Of a DNA stretch of 64,000 nt, positions 1 to 12,112 are shown one piece after another. The position numbers and the translations under genes are program-made. The notes beneath the pieces are model-generated. The model was not told the origin of the DNA. It worked only from the letters and a program-made list of their open reading frames with translations, and did not search any database. Source of the stretch: Carya illinoinensis (taxonomy: Eukaryota > Streptophyta > Magnoliopsida > Fagales > Juglandaceae); contig NC_056756.1 in assembly GCF_018687715.1 (NCBI RefSeq), forward strand, positions 186,001 through 250,000. The letters run 5' to 3'. Every line of letters begins with the position of its first letter. The stretch's first letter is position 1.

Positions 1-1174
1 ATTAAAGCATCACAGAGGGAGGTTGAAAGGATGCTTCAAGAACAAAGGTGTGTTCTGTCTGAGATGAATGTTCACATCGATATTGCTTACATACTCAGTA
101 CTCTTTTGCATTTTGCTTGTTATATTCCCTACTAATTAAACAAAATGGCTGACACATAAGTATCTCATAGAGATTTGTCCTCATTGATTGTCGGACAAGA
201 TCAGAGATTATTATAGTTACATAAATTGGCAACGTTTCTGTTTAAAGAAAAATTTTAAAAGCCATAATTAAAGAGAACTCATGGTTTTAAGCAAAGCACT
301 CAATAAGAGTTGTCTCATGAAGTATCATGACATTTGTTCTCAATGCTTAAAGCAAGCCATAGTGTAGACAAGATCATGTATTAGAGGCAAGTGCACTAAG
401 TGAGTGTTCTCTGAGTTTAAATTCTTTTGGTAGTATATTGTTCTTGACAAGTTGTGCCACCCTGATAAGATTATAGGAACTTAATCAGGTTTTTCTTTGA
501 TTAACTTATCTTTTAGCCACATTGGAAGTGTTAGCTCCATAACTCTAGGGGCTACATATCCCTAAGAAGTATGCCATCAGAGTTAAAACAAGAAAACCGT
601 GGTAGTGGTTTCTTCTTGCACTGGGAATCTTCACTCGCGGCATAGTAAGAACACAAATGCAGTTTGACCATTGTAAGACAAACAATTAAGAAGCTTCACA
701 AGCTTTAGGAAACTAGTTTATGTGGATGCATGCTTACCTTTTCTGATCATGTACATCTTTAACATGGATGTTTACTGAAAATGGTTGTGTTCTGATCTTG
801 TGCTGGTTTCTTTTGCTTCAATTATCATCATCACCATCATTATTCTTCTTGATATTGTTAGAGTAATGCTAGATACAGTCATTAGTTATACAAGCATCGC
901 ACACTCCTTTTAAAAGAGTTGGCTTTATTATTAAAAAATTAATTTTTTAATATGAGTCCAATATTTAGTCACTTTTTTCAAAATGAGAATGATGCGCCTA
1001 CACTGTTACTAATATTATTTATCTTAAATGGTTAACCAGTTTGTTTCCCTTTTCAGATCTACCTCTTTTCAAGGTAAATTGTTAAAGCACAATCTTGATT
1101 CAGAAGTTGTAGATGCTCTTAAAGATCTGAAAAGGAAGCTATCGGAAAATGAATCAAATACTCAAAGTAGCTGA
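1..1174 (+). CDS. 3' end of an unidentified coiled-coil protein gene (partial, two exons visible)
   Basis: The window opens inside an exon. Frame 1 reads IKASQREVERMLQEQ and ends at a donor at 47|48 (CAAAG|GTGTGT). A pyrimidine-rich tract and CAG acceptor at 1054-1056 open the last exon, 1057-1174. The split codon AG|A keeps the phase, and the exon adds 39 more codons including the TGA at 1172-1174 (ends SENESNTQSS). The visible tail is charged and heptad-like (EVVDALKDLKRKLSE), so a coiled-coil C terminus is likely. Phase agreement across a 1-kb intron and the acidic, serine-rich ending support a real gene. Too little is visible to name the family, and an additional small exon in the intron cannot be excluded. 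An AT-rich repeat (860-1010) lies in the intron. Confidence 0.6.
860..1010. repeat. AT-rich dispersed repeat (MITE-like), copy 1
   Basis: This stretch (begins GTAATGCTAGATACAGT, contains AAAGAGTTGGCTTTATTATTA and a TTAGTCACTTTTTTC block) matches 45587-45733 along its whole length with scattered substitutions. It lies in the intron of the left-edge gene. Both copies have the size and AT content of a MITE, but I could not define clear terminal inverted repeats. Confidence 0.4.
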
Positions 1175-1505
1175 TCGGATTGATTTGATGTAAGGTTGAT
1201 TTGATGCTTTCTCTTCACGTTTAACCTCCTCATTGCGGAACAAGCTTCATGAGACAGTCTGGATTGGCAATCACATTGTACCCATTACCCTGCACCGTGC
1301 ACATCCTCATCTTGATTAAGGGTACGTAAGTAGCTATTCGGTGCAGGTACATAATACAGAATGTAAATAACAAGTAGGTATGAATAGATTTCGAGCGTAC
1401 GGGTAACGACGAAGTAGTTCTCTATTGAGATTAGTTCTAAATTTTGGGAACTGTGTGCCATCGTGACGGATCTGGATTGGCAATCACATTGTCTACTTGA
1501 ACCAT

Positions 1506-1530
1506 TATATATATATATATATATATATAT
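1506..1530. repeat. (TA)n microsatellite
   Basis: An uninterrupted run of TA dinucleotides, about 12 units, downstream of the left-edge gene. Confidence 0.9.
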
Positions 1531-1531
1531 G

Positions 1532-2643
1532 ATATTTGCAATTTTAAAGTATGCAAGTGCTGTGTTTTTTTTTTATTTTTTGAAAAAACTGAATAAATGT
1601 GACTCATGAAAATAATAATTTTTTAATGGCTAACTTCACTCTTTTTCGAAAGGAATGTGTAGTTCTTGCACAATCAATAATTATATTTAGCATTATTTTT
1701 ATATATATATATATAAATAATATATGCAAAAGTATTATTTAAAATAAACCTACAACATAGAGAAGCACTTCCAAGTTACAGGGTCGTCATAGTTTCATGG
1801 ATAAATTAAGGACGTATGGTTATACAAGTGAGATGAGAGATCTTTGAATAAAAATATTATAAATTTTAGAATATGATTTTTAATATAATTTTTGTTTTAA
1901 AATTTGAAAAAGTTTAATTATTTTTTGTGTTTTGTTTAGAGGTTTATTAGATGAAACTTTAGAAATTATTTAAAATTAAGAAATATTTATATTTGAATGG
2001 TATTTAAATGTTAAAATAAAATAAAATAGAATAAGATGGGTTAAAATGAATATGAAATTAAAATAGGCTTAAGTGCGTTCATCAACAGCTCCTGCGCTCT
2101 TTCGAGGATTATTATTTTTGGGATTTCAATGAAGAGACGTAACTATGTATAACGGTTCCGAATACTAAAGTTAGTCTGTAGGATAAAACAACAAAAATTT
2201 TAAAATCTGAATTAGTTGTAGACTTTGTCCTTTACACCATTCACATTACTTTTTCGTTAATGGTAAAATAAATCCATCTACATGGGATTTTAGTCCTAAT
2301 AATTTAATTAAAATTAAAAGAGAAAAGACTGGTGAATTGTCGAAACCTCTAGCGTGAGGGTGGCCTACCAGCACGAGATTAACAAGAGACAGTTAGAATG
2401 GTCAAGTCTAATGCGCCTAGGCACTATATCTGGTACATTCAGTACCTAAGTGGTGGATCTACCTCATCTAGGCTAGACAGCCTTATTGGCATTGAATCCA
2501 TTGTAAGATTTTTTTCGCTAACAAGATTCTGGTTGTTGCTTATGGTGGCGACTGTCGCCAACAGATGCCGATGGCGGCTGCCATCTAGAGCCAAGGCCCA
2601 AATTAATTTATTTTGTGATTAATCAACTGTTCTTATAGTGGTA
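1532..2643. other. Intergenic spacer, AT-rich
   Basis: I see no convincing gene here. The short frame at 2398-2622 has no recognisable motif and plant-spacer composition. The right end carries the left copy of the 19-bp target duplication of the LINE-type insertion (AACTGTTCTTATAGTGGTA, 2625-2643). Confidence 0.5.
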
Positions 2644-2812
2644 TGTCTTTATCTGAGAATTGAAATATCAGTCATTATTTTTTCCTCTCTCTGCTCTCTT
2701 TGTAGAGCAGCATAGAGGCCTTTTCCTATCCTGTGTAAGTGGTTGAGGGTTGCATTTTCTATTCCTTCTGGTACGGGTACGGAGGCCGTTACGAGTTACA
2801 ACAGGAATAGTA

Positions 2813-3580
2813 ATGGAGGAAGAACTACGGGCACTCTACGAGAAACTTTCCCTTATTGTAGAGGAATCGGCAGGGGTAATAGTTGAAACAGAACGACTTA
2901 AAGATGTTAGAGTTCATGGCAAGAAATCCTTGATGGTCAGGCTTCTCACGGAGCGATATTTCAATCAGAATACATTTAAACAGACGATGCGGCGGGTATG
3001 GAGACCAACGAAGAACATTAAGTTCCATGACCTGACTCAAGGTTTGATGTTGGTGGAATTCGATGAACCTAGAGACAAGATACGAGTTCTCCACGATGGC
3101 CCATGGACTTTCAACAAACAGCTGGTGCTAACTAAGGAGTTTGAGGGCCATTTACAAGGGCATGAAATTTCTATGACAACGGCAGATTTTTGGATAAGAA
3201 TCCATGATTTACCAATGATTGCATGTAATGAATATGTGGGTAAATTGATTAGGGATACGCTAGGTAACGTTATCGAGGTGGATGTAGATTATGATGACCT
3301 AGCCTGGGGGGAGTACATGAGAGTCCTTCTAGCACTGGATATCACAAAGCCCCTGTTACGGAGGAAGAAGATAAGTCTGGGTGACCACCGAGATTATTGG
3401 ATTCGGTTCACCTATGAGAGGCTGCCGGATTTTTGCTACAAGTGTGGAAGGCTGGGACACTCCCACAGGGAGTGTGATATTTGGAAATCTCGAAGCATAG
3501 ATTCTGAAGACGAGACTCTTCCCTATGGACAATGGCTGAGGGCAACGCAGTCAACCGGATGGGGAACCAACAACCTGTAG
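2813..3580 (+). CDS. LINE ORF1: DUF4283 and CCHC zinc-knuckle protein
   Basis: This is an open frame of 255 codons. I chose the ATG at 2813 (MEEELRALYEKLSLIVEES) because the reading frame upstream has no other ATG and this N terminus fits the family. Residues about 25-170 form a DUF4283 domain, the RNA-binding N-terminal region of plant LINE ORF1 and related proteins (GPWTFNKQLV and ADFWIRIHDLPM are typical). It is followed by the usual linker (DYWIRFTYERLPDFC) and a zinc knuckle CYKCGRLGHSHREC with all four ligands. ORF1 proteins of this type bind element RNA and act as chaperones in the LINE particle. The frame lacks stops and frameshifts, although the rest of the element is broken. It then ends at TAG 3578-3580, and degenerate C-terminal sequence continues to about 3790. 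Confidence 0.75.
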   Translation: MEEELRALYEKLSLIVEESAGVIVETERLKDVRVHGKKSLMVRLLTERYFNQNTFKQTMRRVWRPTKNIKFHDLTQGLMLVEFDEPRDKIRVLHDGPWTFNKQLVLTKEFEGHLQGHEISMTTADFWIRIHDLPMIACNEYVGKLIRDTLGNVIEVDVDYDDLAWGEYMRVLLALDITKPLLRRKKISLGDHRDYWIRFTYERLPDFCYKCGRLGHSHRECDIWKSRSIDSEDETLPYGQWLRATQSTGWGTNNL

Positions 3581-3929
3581 CACGGACAAAAAGATAGTAC
3601 CACGGGAAAGCACCCTATCCTGAGCACTACGGCTCCATCCATGGGACAACTCAAATCTCGCAGGATGCACAACTAGGAGACTAGATTATCCGAGATAAGG
3701 GGGATGAGACAATTGAGCCTGCACAGCTATTCAATGTCCCTATCTTCGAACAACAATCGGGGGAGATAAACAGAGGAATGGGAGGATTTTGAATGAAGAT
3801 GACCTGAGCAAACAAGTACAATCCGAGGAAGAAGGAGCCACCAACGTCTTGGATGAGGTCATATCCAGCGGCCAGGAAACCCCCTCAAGGGCTGGGGTCT
3901 CGAGCTCACTTTCTCAATGGCTTCCATTG

Positions 3930-4910
3930 GACCATTTGAAGACGTATGGATGTGGCGACAGAAAAATGGGGTATTTAGTGTTCGAAGTGGTTACAGATTT
4001 TTCAAAGCTCTTTCAAAACAGGAAGCTGTTGAGAGCTCTACTGCCTATCAAAACCAGAAACTATGAAAAGCTATCTGGAAAATGCAGTACCCAATAAAGT
4101 TAAAGTGTTTGCATGGAGAATTTGCAAGGATAGTCTACCCTCCAAGCTACACCTATGTAAGAGGAAAATAGTAGAAAACACTACCTGCGAGTTCTGCAAT
4201 TACCCCATTGAAGATATAGCCCATGTCGTGCTAAATTGCTAGGACATCAAAGATACATGGAAGCAGTTATTACCCGAGGTAGCTGACCTGCCTGAGCTAT
4301 GTACAATTGATCAAGCTACTCTAGTTTTCGTACATAGGGGGGACTAAAACTTACTTTGTAGATTTTTCTTAATAGCTTGGTCTGTCTGGTATAGGAGAAA
4401 TAAGCGGAATATCGAGCATATACTTCTAAGTCCTATGCAGGTTGCCCACCATGCCATCGGTTTACAAAAGACTCAAACACCCCCCCCCCCCCAACCTCTG
4501 AACCAAGCTTCTTAACGCAGAAAATAGGCTGCTGGTGTGTTCCTCCAACTGGTTTCTGCAAGAATAATGTGGATGCTATAGTATTTTTTAATCTTAGGAA
4601 GGCTAGAGTAGGGGTTGTGGTTAGAGATGATAGGGTTAATATGCTTATGGTTGTCAGCAAAGTCGAACACAAGCTCCATGAACCAGAATCCGTTGAGGCC
4701 TTAGCAATGTTATGAGGTCTTCAGTGGTGCTTGAAAGTGATTGTTTACTCATGGTCGAAGCTTTGTCTGCAAACATAGCACTGTTATCATCTCAAGGCAA
4801 TGTTATACAGGAGACCCGATCTCTACTCAGATTGTTTGATGACTATAAAGTTCAGCATGTGTTACGTAGTGGAAATCAAGTAGCTCACACCTTGGCAAGA
4901 CATACCTAGT
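3930..4910 (+). pseudogene. LINE ORF2 remnant: zf-RVT and RNase H parts only
   Basis: From about 3936 the sequence reads as the C-terminal part of a LINE ORF2: NGVFSVRSGYRFFKAL, then a zf-RVT segment (VFAWRICKDSLPSKLHLCKR, CEFCN, with IAHVVLNC). It is broken by an in-frame stop (TGA near 4063), a frame shift and a TAG after the last cysteine. About 4560-4910 encodes a non-LTR RNase H domain (VLESDCLLMVEAL, then LRSGNQVAHTLARH near its end). The catalytic endonuclease and reverse transcriptase domains that should precede this are absent, so the element could not mobilise itself. Confidence 0.75.
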
Positions 4911-5059
4911 CCGTAGATGAGTTGGAGATATGGATGGGGTCTGTCCCTCCTTTTCTTTCTCAAGTCTGTTGGCTTGATCTCTCTCATCTATGATCTTTGT
5001 TTTTGAATGAAGTCGTTGCTTCTTATCAAAAAAAAAAAAAAACTGTTCTCATAGTGGTA

Positions 5060-7488
5060 ACCAGCATCCTAAGTGATGATTAGAATGGTGTATGATAATT
5101 GTCTAAAAAATTATTAGGATTAAGATCTTTACATTGTTGGGGTTTTAGATTTTTCATTAAAAAATAAATTGCAATTGAGTTCATGCTATAATCATTAGCA
5201 AGTTGAGGTGGTGCGACAGGGTTGGACGGATGAGTTTAACACCCAATCTTAGAGTGCCACTTTTCTTCTTCTTTCTTTATTTTAAGTAAGGAAATTTTAT
5301 TAAAATAAAAGATGATATATGTTAGAGAGGGTGGGGTTCCTCAACAAAACATCCCAAAACAACAACTACAATACAAAAGTGGTGAAAAAAAGGGGGGAGT
5401 TCTGAGACCAATTTCTTGGTCTCTACCCACACCCTACAAAGAGGGTACCGTCTTAAAAGACATTTTGAAAGTAAGCCACCACTAAAAGTGGTGTAAGCGG
5501 ATGCACTGTAGTTGAAAGTCTTGAAATATTTATTGGTAAGGTCCTTAATCTCTTTTACAAGATTACCGGTTAAGGAAAACAATAATCCGGATACGCAGAT
5601 ATCAGAAGGACAAATATGCAGCGACAAAATAGTCAACCCATGCCTTTGGAGTGGCGCATGAGGGCCATGCACTGGTGGAATGGAGGTGGGGTTAGGCCGA
5701 TTTGAAGAACCGAAGGGTGGGGAGTACTGATGCAGCGCGTGTAGCGATGTAGCTGTCAGAGCGCAACAACGCGTGAAGACCATGCACAGAAAAGGGCGGC
5801 ACATGATGGCCACACGCTAACATTTTGGGTGCGGTTCCATGTCGTCCCAGTAGATCAGCAGGAGGGGAACATCGTGGTGGGGCGCGTGTCGACTGTTCAT
5901 AGTCAAAGTGCTGCAGATTTGAGGAAATCTAAACCAATAAAAAAACACTACCATAGAAGGATATACACAAAAATGTAGTGGAAATGAATATGAAAAGGAA
6001 ATGAAGAGGAATGTGAAGTCGAGACTCACATCTTCTCTTTGGTGAGGCAATTAGAAGGATCAATTTTCTTTCTATAGAGAAGGTAGGACTTCTTTGTCTA
6101 GAAAGAGATGAAAGACTCTTCTTTCTTCTACTACTTATTCTTCAATGCAAATCTCCATAGCGCCACTTGTCTAAAACTAATATGTAAGCCTATTATCATC
6201 ATGCATTGATTTTTTTTATCTTTAAAAAATTCTATTTACATGCTAGTGTGGATGATACATCTTTTAATTCTTTAATATGATATGATTTAGTTTGGAAGAA
6301 AAGTTTAGTTTTATAAATCAAATGTTGCTATGAAAGAATTGTAAATAGTATATTCTCCGTACTTACTTATAAATAGAATGACTTTTTTTTTTTTTTTTTT
6401 TTTTCCCTAAGTATTTTCTTTTAGCCTGTATTTATAGATGTAGACTTCTCCAACCTGGTTAAGACAATTTGAAGAACCTTGCTTTGGAATATCAGTTTCA
6501 AAACATATACCGAAAGTCTAACCTAGTCGAACACTTCGTGTAATTGTTAATTTTTTTTACAGATAATACAAAGCAGTTCCTGTATTAGGAAGAACGAAAT
6601 ATGATCCGGATCCCATAACTCATTTTGGCTGGGCCGCTCTATCTGGTCCAATTTGATTGAGCTCGACCTCAGAAGCCGACTAGTTGACCTGTGAAAGGAG
6701 CTTTATGATTGGTCCTGTCGGTGTAGCGACATTTGCCGACATGGAGGGCATTCAGATCGTATTCTGCAGGTTGAATATTGAATATTATGCACTTATTTTA
6801 TTTTACGGTTATGACTAATTAATGTATTGATATCATTTTAAAAAAATATATTAAATTTTCTTTATCTGAATCCTAAATTTTATATAACCATAATCAATTA
6901 AAAATAAATGATTACAAAAAAAAATATATATCATCATTATTATTTTGACAGAGACAAAGTCATAAGCACTCCATACCATGTTATATTACGACCAAGATTA
7001 AATCCATTGCACCAAATAGTATGATAGCTTAATAGCTCACAGAGCGTTAGAGAAGCACATGCATGCCTGCTAGTCGCTCTTACTTCCGCCATATTAATTA
7101 TTTTATATGACCAACATTTCTCTTGACCAGAGATTAAGGGCCACGTGGCAAGGACGTTACTGTTACTCAGCGTTGTACTGTTTAGTATGCCACTTTCTAT
7201 GGATACTCTCTTTAACATTTTGATGTAAGCAAGATAATTTAATTGGTCCACAATATTGTCACTATAATCCCTCAAAATGACTACGGAGCTCAAATCAAAA
7301 AGACAATTACGAACGGTATGTATTGCATGACATATCGAAGAAAGGACAGAGGGCCGTGATCGGTAAATCTGCAGGGAAGCATGGCATTTAGGAGTGTCAA
7401 CGTCTTGCAGGGGAATCACGAGATACTTGCCTGCTCGATCAGTAAGTGGCACTGAAAAGGTACGAACAAGAAGGAAAGGAAAGACCCA

Positions 7489-7524
<36 letters not shown>

Positions 7525-8423
7525 GAAGTTAGTTCCTTCTTAGTCATATTTTTGCTTAACGTTGGAGAACATTAAATGGGTAGTCAGAGAGTCAATGGAT
7601 GGTCAGGAACAGAAAGAAAGTTGGAGACAGGGTCAGACGGTCAACATGTTGGGGGTCCTTTTTAATTAATTTTATGGATGCCAATAAATGTTTAGAAATC
7701 CAACGGTGGTGGTGGACCCTTCCCATGTTTGCGTGATTGTGATTGTGATGTGATGCCCCTGTGTAGAAATCCAAAGGCCACCCTGCAGATTTAACGTCCG
7801 TGATTCCTATGACAACTACACTGACGAGTACTAGTAGTTTTTATATATTATATAATCCAAAATGAGAAATAAAAGAAAAATCCGACAGAGTCTATTGTGT
7901 TCGAATCCGGTGAAGGTCGTCTCGTGTCTGACTGACTGCGAATGGGTCCGGTCCTCTTTTCTTGGTTTTGTCATTGGTGGGGGTTGATTGGAGATAGGGC
8001 GGTTCCATTGCTGCTTGCTGATTGCGATTGCGATAAGGTCGAAAATCAGGCTTGGGCCAGCATACCTTCCATTACGGCCATTATATTTATGGCATTACCA
8101 ACTTCACCGATCTTCGAGAGAAAATGCCATTCAATGAATTTTATTTGAAACGAGAAAAAAAATTTCATCCTTAATAATCGTAACAAAACAAATTTTAAAT
8201 TTGTTTCGGAGAACTAGTCAATAGTCATTGCCCAAAAGATCAGCCGCACAAGCCAAAGTTAAAAACGCGTGCGTCTTGCTATCAACGTCCACTACTCCTT
8301 TGGGCATTTTCTGCCACATAATTTTAGGTGCATCTAGCCAGGTTACATGAGTAATAAAGTCAAATGTGTTCTTCACATCCATTGTGTATTATGTTTTAAA
8401 ATGAAAGCAGATTGAACTGCTAA
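5060..8423. other. Intergenic spacer with possible retroposon debris
   Basis: I see no supported host gene. 5288-6050 has features of old retroposon 3' sequence read on the minus strand (TTTTATTAAAATAAAA near 5295, then a GC-richer block), but no protein motif. A T-run occupies about 6381-6404. A (GA)n microsatellite lies at 7492-7523. The minus-strand frame at 6940-7452 (170 codons) has no motif and no codon-like composition, and I did not accept it. Confidence 0.4.
7492..7523. repeat. (GA)n microsatellite
   Basis: An uninterrupted GA dinucleotide run of about 16 units. Confidence 0.9.
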
Positions 8424-8826
8424 AACTCTATTTGAAACTAAGACTAAATTGAGATTAACTCAATTTTTAAGTTGAGTCTAATATCTAAATATTTAATTCT
8501 CACATCACTAAATTTGTCTCAACTTAAAATCTCTTTATACATAGAACTCACAACCTTTTTTAACTCAATACATCTTTATACTTGGAAATTGGGATCCATA
8601 ATCTTATCCATAGAACTCACAATCTTTTTCAACCAAATACATCTTTATACGTGGGATCCATAATCTTTTTTAACTTCTCATAAATGCATCTAAACTTATC
8701 TTAATATATAAACACATCTAAATTCATCTTAGGTAGATCCTACAAAACTCAATCTACTATCTCAACTCGCTACTATTCATACAGAGCTCAACTTATCTTA
8801 ACTTAGTTTAACATCCAAACGGAGTC
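8424..8826. mobile_element. MITE, TTTGGAT/CTCAACT-type family
   Basis: The ends are inverted relative to each other: the left end has CTCTATTTGAAACTAAGACT and the right end, read in reverse, has GACTCCGTTTGGATGTTAAA. The interior is non-coding, with an internal near-duplication (ACATCTTTATAC..GGGATCCATAATCTT occurs twice). It resembles the MITEs at 12113-12760, 14335-14570 and 48353-48555 at the termini. The target duplication is unclear, so the outer limits are approximate. Confidence 0.45.
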
Positions 8827-11115
8827 AAGTTTCCGTTTGAGATTTAACATCTCTTCTATTTCTGTACAACTTTTAATCTATAATTGTAAGTGATCCCTTT
8901 ATCATTCCATAAAAATAATGCATTCTCACATCTGCAAACACCTCCTGAAAGTTGATATATAATTTTTTTTTTCTTTTTTTGTTTTTTTTTACATGAGGTG
9001 GGGGATTCGAATCTAATTCTCCCATTTGGAGACCACGCCCTATATCATTTGGTTCAAAGGACCTTGGCTTATATATAGGTACTTGATCTTGGATGGCTGT
9101 ACAATTGTTACATATTTAAGAAGAAAAATGCTAACTGTACTTAAAAAAAAAAAAAAACTTGCAAAAAACTTAGATCTCTATATGTCATCTATTGATATGA
9201 TGAAAATTATGAAGTGGAACAAGATGAGAGAGCTACGTACATTGAACAGGAGAAACCTTCTCAATGATGAGTTAAGTACTATAGAAGTTTCATGAAGTTA
9301 TGGATGGGCCAGTAAGATAGTTAATCGAAAAAAATAAATGCAGTGCGTGTGATCTATGTATCTTTAATAACGCAGAACTCTTAAGTTAAGCCAATTGATA
9401 TGGCATAACGTCATTGAGTTTCCATACTATATATGGAACCATTTAGGAGGGGTGATAAGTAATAAACTGATATATCTAGAGTCAAAGTTAAATATGATAT
9501 TCCTCCTAAGCTCTTATTCTTATCTTCAAGTCTCCCCATGTACGTGCTTACTTACCATGTGATCTACATGATCATCCTGCGTCATGAGTTGGAGAGAATG
9601 CGACCTCAAATTCTCATTGTAATCTGATCATGGTCATCTAATATTTATTAATGATTAACATTAAATGCATCAGTTGTCTTGATATGGCTAAGAAGCTTCA
9701 ACTCGTAGGCATTAGGATAATTAATCTTTTCAATCATCTCCGCTGGTCAAATCTTTCTTCAAGCTAACTTTCTCTATTTACCCATTAAAAACGTATCTCT
9801 GATACTAATTATTGGACTCTATAGATCAAATCTGACACTGTAAACATAACAAGTGTTGTAGAAAATAAATATGCTAGCTACTGATCTCCCGATCGAAAAT
9901 CGTACGTGAAGACAAGTCATTTTGGGAACACTGGAAATTAAATAGAGAAATTTTTCAAAAGATTTCTTTTATCGAAATCCAAAAAATAACAAGTACATTT
10001 AAAAGACATCTCAAATACTTAAACGTTTATTACAACAAAATCAATTAAAACTCTAAAAAAACTGGAAATATACAAACAAACACGAAATAAAGCTCATTCG
10101 ATCGACTAATAAACATGATCTCTCATTCCTTACTTGACCAAAACAGCTCACGTGGGTCCAATATTGATCATGAGTCTTATATCATAATTCTTGGTGCACT
10201 ACCACGCATCAAGTAAATTTCCTCCTGTAAAATCTATTCTTTACACAGTACTAGACGAACTGCAATTCACGGGTGTCCAATGGTCGGAGGTCTCAAGACT
10301 ATTGATGCAACCAATAGCCATGTGATCCACATCACAAAATGGCCAGGGAAGTTACATTAATCATGACATTACAACGCCATTAATGGCTCAATTACATAAC
10401 TTCAAGGTAGCATTAATTGGTAGCTAGGAATAAGATCAATAATGCATTTTGTTAATTAATATTGCGCTTGTAGAGTGACAAGTGATCAAATGATCAAAAT
10501 ACACATGCTTATATATACTCAATGGATTCTATCCATTTTAGTTGAAATGGATCGATCAGAGGATAATTCTCCTTAAGGGTGAAAGAAAGTACAATTTTAA
10601 TTAATTTATGGTCACCATTCACAACAACAGTGCATTACATATTTTATATCCATCACTTAAGATTGACAATTTTTTAAAGTGTGATTGACAAAACTTTGGG
10701 TAGATTCATTTAATTCACCCTGTATGTGAGCATATCATGTACTGTACCCTTCAAGAAAAAGAGTAATTTGTATTTTTCTGTAGGAAGGGATAAAAGAAAG
10801 GGAGGTGGCCGCTGGGTCCGGTTGGACGTGATTGGTATATGGGTGGTAGAACCCGATCAAAGAATAATGACAAATCGTGTACGTCCTTTACACAAGATAA
10901 AGATTGATCGGACTCGGACGGATGAAAACAAAAGCCACATATGGGGCAGTCCAATTTCTCGATCCATGGTCGGTGATTGTCCGAACTCAGCCCTGGCCAA
11001 CTTGCTTGCAGGGTCCATTCATCCATATGGCAAGCACTGATCAAGCTGGATCGATCTTTAATTTGTTGGATATGACGTTTTTCTCTTTCCTTTTGATATT
11101 AAAGCTGAATTTTCC

Positions 11116-11148
<33 letters not shown>

Positions 11149-11529
11149 CACGATTTAATTACTACTTGCCTGTACATATATGATGTCTCTCTCTCGAGAA
11201 TCTCTCTCACTCACCCTCAGACAGTCACATGTCCATGCAAGAGGCAAAGGGTTGACGACCGCCAAAATGGTCCAAGCCACGGGATCCTCGTGGGTGTCTG
11301 TGTGGAGGAATTTAATAATTCATTCCTCAACTAACCCAGATGGGTCCATAGATATATAGCTTGCTTGCTAGCTAGGTGTGTCCTCTGCATGAATAATATA
11401 TATAATACACAAACTCGTATATATATATACATGCTGCTACCGATCATGATGTCTATATATATGTGAAAGAGACACCCTGGCTGCATGCACCTCTTCTATA
11501 TATATGCATTGATCTCTTAATCACAGCAA

Positions 11530-11542
11530 TGGTATCAGAGCC
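11530..11542 (+). other. Isolated tRNA-Met primer-binding-site-like motif
   Basis: TGGTATCAGAGCC matches the tRNA-iMet-complementary primer-binding site of plant Copia elements; the SIRE element in this window has the same TGGTATCAGAGC at 37018. No gag follows and I found no LTR pair around it. It could be a relic of a very short LTR element or a coincidence. Confidence 0.3.
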
Positions 11543-11633
11543 TTTTTTCGATTCCAAAAAGATATTTTTAGCAGATGACAAGGTTGCTTTCATTATACCG
11601 ATCATGCAATTGCAGTAGCATCAGCTAGCAGCA

Positions 11634-11634
<1 letters not shown>

Positions 11635-11703
<69 letters not shown>
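11635..11703. repeat. (TAA)n microsatellite
   Basis: About 23 perfect TAA units followed by a short (TCA)n tail. Confidence 0.95.
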
Positions 11704-11704
<1 letters not shown>

Positions 11705-12112
11705 CATCATCATCATCTTATTTTATTATTATTAACTGCAATTTTCCATCGATCCCGACAAAAAACCTTTTATGAAGCCGGCTTGTGGCATTTAACTGAA
11801 TGCTAATATATAATAACCAAATATCTCATCATTCAGAAATTAGAGAAAAAATTAAGGAGCAAATGCAAATTGCCCCCCAATCTTAATATTAAATATCATA
11901 GGTAGAGAAATTAAAAAAGAACAATACCACCAATATCATTACATATTTCATTCTATCCAAAGGATATCATCTATCTGATCATGGCCGATCATTCTCTAAT
12001 AATATATCTACTTAATTATTCAGAAACCAGAAATATTCTAATTGTAACGTACGGTAAGTTTTTCTTTTTTTAATCTCACTCTTTTAAGTTTCCTTGTGTT
12101 AAGAGCCTAATA

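Larger units (their letters stand above)
2644..5040 (+). mobile_element. LINE (L1-type) retroposon with intact ORF1 and internally deleted ORF2
   Basis: The element is bounded by a 19-bp target duplication, 2625-2643 and 5041-5059, that differs at one base (T/C). It ends in an A-run just before 5041. Together these mark a single target-primed retrotransposition event. Inside, in order, are a DUF4283/CCHC ORF1 (2813-3580), a short decayed linker, the C-terminal zinc-binding region of a plant LINE ORF2 (about 3936-4270) and an RNase H domain (about 4560-4910). The endonuclease and reverse transcriptase domains, normally about 3 kb, are missing. The deletion joint falls near 3900-3940. A tract of about a dozen C residues sits at 4481-4492. 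Plant L1 elements are normally 5-7 kb; this one is 2.4 kb. Confidence 0.85.
8827..12112. other. Intergenic spacer with microsatellites
   Basis: No supported gene. Overlapping short frames at 10726-11158 on both strands have no recognisable motif. The stretch contains a TA-rich run (about 11117-11142), many short TATA tracts between 11380 and 11500, a primer-binding-site-like motif at 11530-11542, and a long (TAA)n tract at 11635-11703. Confidence 0.4.

Noticed and set aside
5322..6050. Two minus-strand frames with a proline-rich patch
   Set aside because: No recognisable domain; region looks like retroposon 3' debris.
6940..7452. 170-codon minus-strand frame
   Set aside because: No motif, no splice or promoter context, and composition like the surrounding spacer.
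7890..7915. TTCGAATCC motif resembling a tRNA T-arm
   Set aside because: No acceptor stem, D-arm or anticodon arm can be fitted upstream. The similar GATTCGAATC at 9007 was rejected for the same reason.
10726..11158. Overlapping frames on both strands
   Set aside because: Mutually overlapping, motif-free, and ending in TA repeats; chance frames in a GC-richer patch.
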